Assembly: GCF_018224015.1 (NCBI RefSeq)
Contig: NZ_JAGPOT010000085.1
Location: forward strand, 1-33,671
DNA: 33,671 bases
Source: Pseudarthrobacter albicanus
Lineage (GTDB): Bacteria; Actinomycetota; Actinomycetes; Actinomycetales; Micrococcaceae
Direction of reading: 5' to 3'
The position numbers and the translations under genes are program-made. Positions 31,842 to 33,671 of this stretch are shown here, in pieces (within the stretch, counting starts at the first letter, position 1; each line of letters opens with the position of its first letter). The notes beneath the pieces are model-generated. The model saw nothing but the letters and a program-made list of their open reading frames with translations, had not been told where the DNA came from and ran no database searches.

Positions 31842-33398
31842 TCACTGCTGCTGCTCCGCCTGGCGGTCGCGCCAGTTGCTCTCCACGGGCCAGACCGAGA
31901 CCCGCTCGCGGACCGTGATGGCCTCCCGCGGCAGGGTTTCCACCGGCACCTGCGGGGAATCCGCGAGCACCCAGGTGTCCTTGGAACCGCCGCCCTGGCT
32001 GGAGTTCACGATCAGTGAGCCCTCCTTGAGCGCCACCCGGGTCAGGCCGCCGGGCAGGACCCAGACGTCGTCGCCGTCGTTCACGGCAAAGGGCCGGAGG
32101 TCCACGTGGCGGGGGCCGAACTTGTCGCCGCTGAGCGTCGGGACCGTGGACAGCTGCAGCACCGGCTGCGCGATCCAGCCGCGGGGGTCGGCAATGACGC
32201 GTTTGCGCAGCGCCTCCAGCTCCTCCCTGGACGCGTCCGGGCCGATCACGAGGCCCTTGCCGCCGGAGCCGTCCACCGGCTTGACCACGAGTTCATCCAG
32301 CCGGTCCAGCACATGTTCCCGGGCTTCCTTCTCCTCGAGCCGGAAGGTGTCCACGTTGGCGATGACGGGCTCCTCGCCCAGGTAGTACCGGATCAGCTCG
32401 GGCACGTAGCTGTAGACCAGCTTGTCGTCGGCGACGCCGTTGCCCACGGCGTTGGCGATGGTGACGCCGCCGGCGCGGGCGGCGTTGACCAGGCCAGGGC
32501 AGCCGAGCATGGAATCGGCGCGGAACTGCAGCGGGTCCAGGAACTCGTCGTCGATCCGCTTGTAGATGACATCGACGCGCTGTTCGCCGGCCGTGGTGCG
32601 CATGTAGACGCGGTTGCCGCGGCAGATGAGGTCCCGGCCCTCGACGAGCTCCACGCCCATCAGGCCGGCGAGGAGGGTGTGCTCGAAGTAGGCGCTGTTG
32701 AAGACACCGGGGGTCAGGACCACCACGGTGGGGTCGTCGACGCCGGAGGGCGCTGTCTTGCGCAGGGCGGACAGCAGCCGCCGGGGGTACTCTTCGACCG
32801 GCCGGATGAGCTGCTGGCCGAACGCCTCGGGCAGTCCCTTGGCCATGGCCCGGCGGTTCTCCAGGACGTAGCTGACGCCGGAGGGGACCCGGACGTTGTC
32901 CTCCAGCACCCGGAAGGTGCCCGCGGCGTCCCGGACGACGTCGATCCCGGAGACATGGACCCGGACGCCGCCGGCGGGCTCGAAGCCGTGCACCTGGCGG
33001 TGGAAGTGGGCGCTGGTGGTGACGAGCTGGCGCGGGATGACGCCGTCTGAGACCACCGTCATCTTGTCGTAGACGTCGTTGAGGAACGCCTCGAGCGCAC
33101 GGACCCGCTGGGCCACCCCCTTCTCCAGGACTGTCCATTCGTGCGCCGGAATCACCCGGGGCACGATGTCCAGCGGGAACGGGCGTTCCTCCCCCGCGAA
33201 GTCGAAGGTGACGCCGCGGTCCAGGAAGGTCCGCGCCATGGAGTCTGCGCGGGCGGTCACATCGGCGAGCGAGAGTTCACGAAGGGCCCCGGCAAGCTGC
33301 CCGTAGGACTCCCGGGCCTGTTGCCCCGGGGTGAACATCTCGTCGTAGGCGCCGGTGCGGCCGGCGGCCTCCGAGTAATCCTGGAAAAGGTCAGACAT
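31842..33398 (-). CDS. circularly permuted type 2 ATP-grasp protein
   Basis: A 518-residue ligase-type protein. ATP-grasp elements appear in permuted order: FLNDVYDKMTVVSDGVIP and NRVYMRTTAGEQRVDVIYKR early, the Gly-rich ATP loop VVKPVDGSGGKGLVIGPDAS later, then HVDLRPFAVNDGDDVWVLPG and SSQGGGSKDTWVL near the end. ATP-grasp enzymes form amide bonds through acyl-phosphates, so it is predicted to make or attach a peptide with its operon partners; the product is unknown. ATG 33398 is preferred to the GTG two codons upstream. It is the promoter-proximal gene of the leftward operon. Confidence 0.92.
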   Translation of the reverse strand: MSDLFQDYSEAAGRTGAYDEMFTPGQQARESYGQLAGALRELSLADVTARADSMARTFLDRGVTFDFAGEERPFPLDIVPRVIPAHEWTVLEKGVAQRVRALEAFLNDVYDKMTVVSDGVIPRQLVTTSAHFHRQVHGFEPAGGVRVHVSGIDVVRDAAGTFRVLEDNVRVPSGVSYVLENRRAMAKGLPEAFGQQLIRPVEEYPRRLLSALRKTAPSGVDDPTVVVLTPGVFNSAYFEHTLLAGLMGVELVEGRDLICRGNRVYMRTTAGEQRVDVIYKRIDDEFLDPLQFRADSMLGCPGLVNAARAGGVTIANAVGNGVADDKLVYSYVPELIRYYLGEEPVIANVDTFRLEEKEAREHVLDRLDELVVKPVDGSGGKGLVIGPDASREELEALRKRVIADPRGWIAQPVLQLSTVPTLSGDKFGPRHVDLRPFAVNDGDDVWVLPGGLTRVALKEGSLIVNSSQGGGSKDTWVLADSPQVPVETLPREAITVRERVSVWPVESNWRDRQAEQQQ

Positions 33399-33529
33399 GG
33401 CCACTAGCCAACCATCTTTTTGTTTCTAAATCATTTCGAGGGACCGGCGGCGCCATCCCGGCGGGTGCGCGTGCCGCGCCGGTGACGCGGCGTTTCGGTT
33501 TTCGCGTGCGCGTGCGGCAAAGTGGGCAG

Positions 33530-33671
33530 GTGCCCCCGTTCCGTCCGAAACCCGCAGGAGCGCCCAGGCCCGGCGCCCCGCGCCTGAGGCTGGCCGCCGC
33601 GCGCCTGCTGGCCGCCGCGCGCCTGCTGGCCGCCGCGCGCCTGCTGGCCGACGCCCCGGGCCTGCTGGCCG
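33530..33671 (+). CDS. probable gene start with Leu/Ala/Arg repeats, cut by the window edge
   Basis: A frame from the GTG at 33530 stays open to the last base. It encodes VPPFRPKPAGAPRPGAPRL, then LAAARL repeated three times, then LADAPGL. CAAAGT lies seven bases before the GTG, the leaderless distance, though it is a poor -10. Basic and Pro-rich beginnings of this sort occur in N-terminal extensions, but no domain is reached within the window. The upstream part 33405-33529 shows no other gene. It could also be a non-coding repeat. Confidence 0.3.
   Translation, partial: MPPFRPKPAGAPRPGAPRLRLAAARLLAAARLLAAARLLADAPGLLA
33590..33664 (+). repeat. 18-bp tandem repeat array, at least three units
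   Basis: CTGGCCGCCGCGCGCCTG is repeated exactly at 33590-33607, 33608-33625 and 33626-33643. A 21-bp variant follows at 33644-33664 and a further partial unit at the window edge. The unit length keeps a reading frame (L-A-A-A-R-L), so copy number could vary without frameshift. Confidence 0.9.

Noticed and set aside
1..33671. CRISPR arrays or rRNA genes
   Set aside because: No regularly spaced direct repeats with unique spacers and no rRNA-like sequence were seen. The only clear tandem arrays are the short ones at 4346-4395, 31757-31786 and 33590-33664.

Overview
The window reads as the chromosome of a high-GC actinobacterium, most likely an Arthrobacter/Pseudarthrobacter-type member of the Micrococcales. 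The evidence is the uniformly high GC content, many genes preceded by a TANNNT hexamer 7-9 nt before the start codon (leaderless transcripts), an actinobacterial-type glycogen synthase, a DevR/DevS-type two-component pair and the ATP-grasp/alpha-E/transglutaminase operon. Species assignment is inference; no rRNA gene is present.

Left part (1-4757). An accessory-looking segment opens with the 3' end of a tRNA-Leu gene followed by its own terminator, which is the expected scar of an element integrated into a tRNA. A 600-bp gene-free stretch follows. It holds two long hairpins whose 11-nt loops are complementary over 8 nt. Next come two near-identical 16-bp palindromes and a tightly coupled four-gene cassette: an EspR-like DNA-binding protein, an ImmA/IrrE-type zinc peptidase, a seven-helix membrane protein and an MpaB/DUF2236-like protein. 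The segment closes in a scar with an IS481-like end repeat and the last ~55 codons of a class V aminotransferase.

Middle part (4758-23393). Housekeeping and catabolic genes follow: two tandem lipoprotein phosphoesterases; 4-alpha-glucanotransferase (malQ); a leaderless mini-ORF coupled to an M50-like membrane peptidase; a glutathionyl-hydroquinone-reductase-like enzyme; and a FUSC/aromatic-acid-exporter-like membrane protein. Then comes a fatty-acid module: MaoC hydratase, high-molecular-weight FabG and thiolase run leftward, facing a TetR regulator and an acyl-CoA oxidase-like flavoprotein running rightward, with one large palindrome covering both promoters. Divergent glgA/glgC and a zinc-ribbon SDR protein complete the region.

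Right part (23478-33671). Two PPOX-fold proteins, a DevR response regulator and a convergent DevS-like kinase share GGGYCC-type palindromes that suggest a small hypoxia/redox regulon. Between them lies a decayed patch with relics of a transposase, an SRPBCC protein and a frameshifted VOC protein, plus intact SnoaL-like, membrane and HAD genes. The window ends with the leftward operon of circularly permuted ATP-grasp, alpha-E protein and transglutaminase. A probable rightward gene beginning with 18-bp coding repeats is cut by the window edge.
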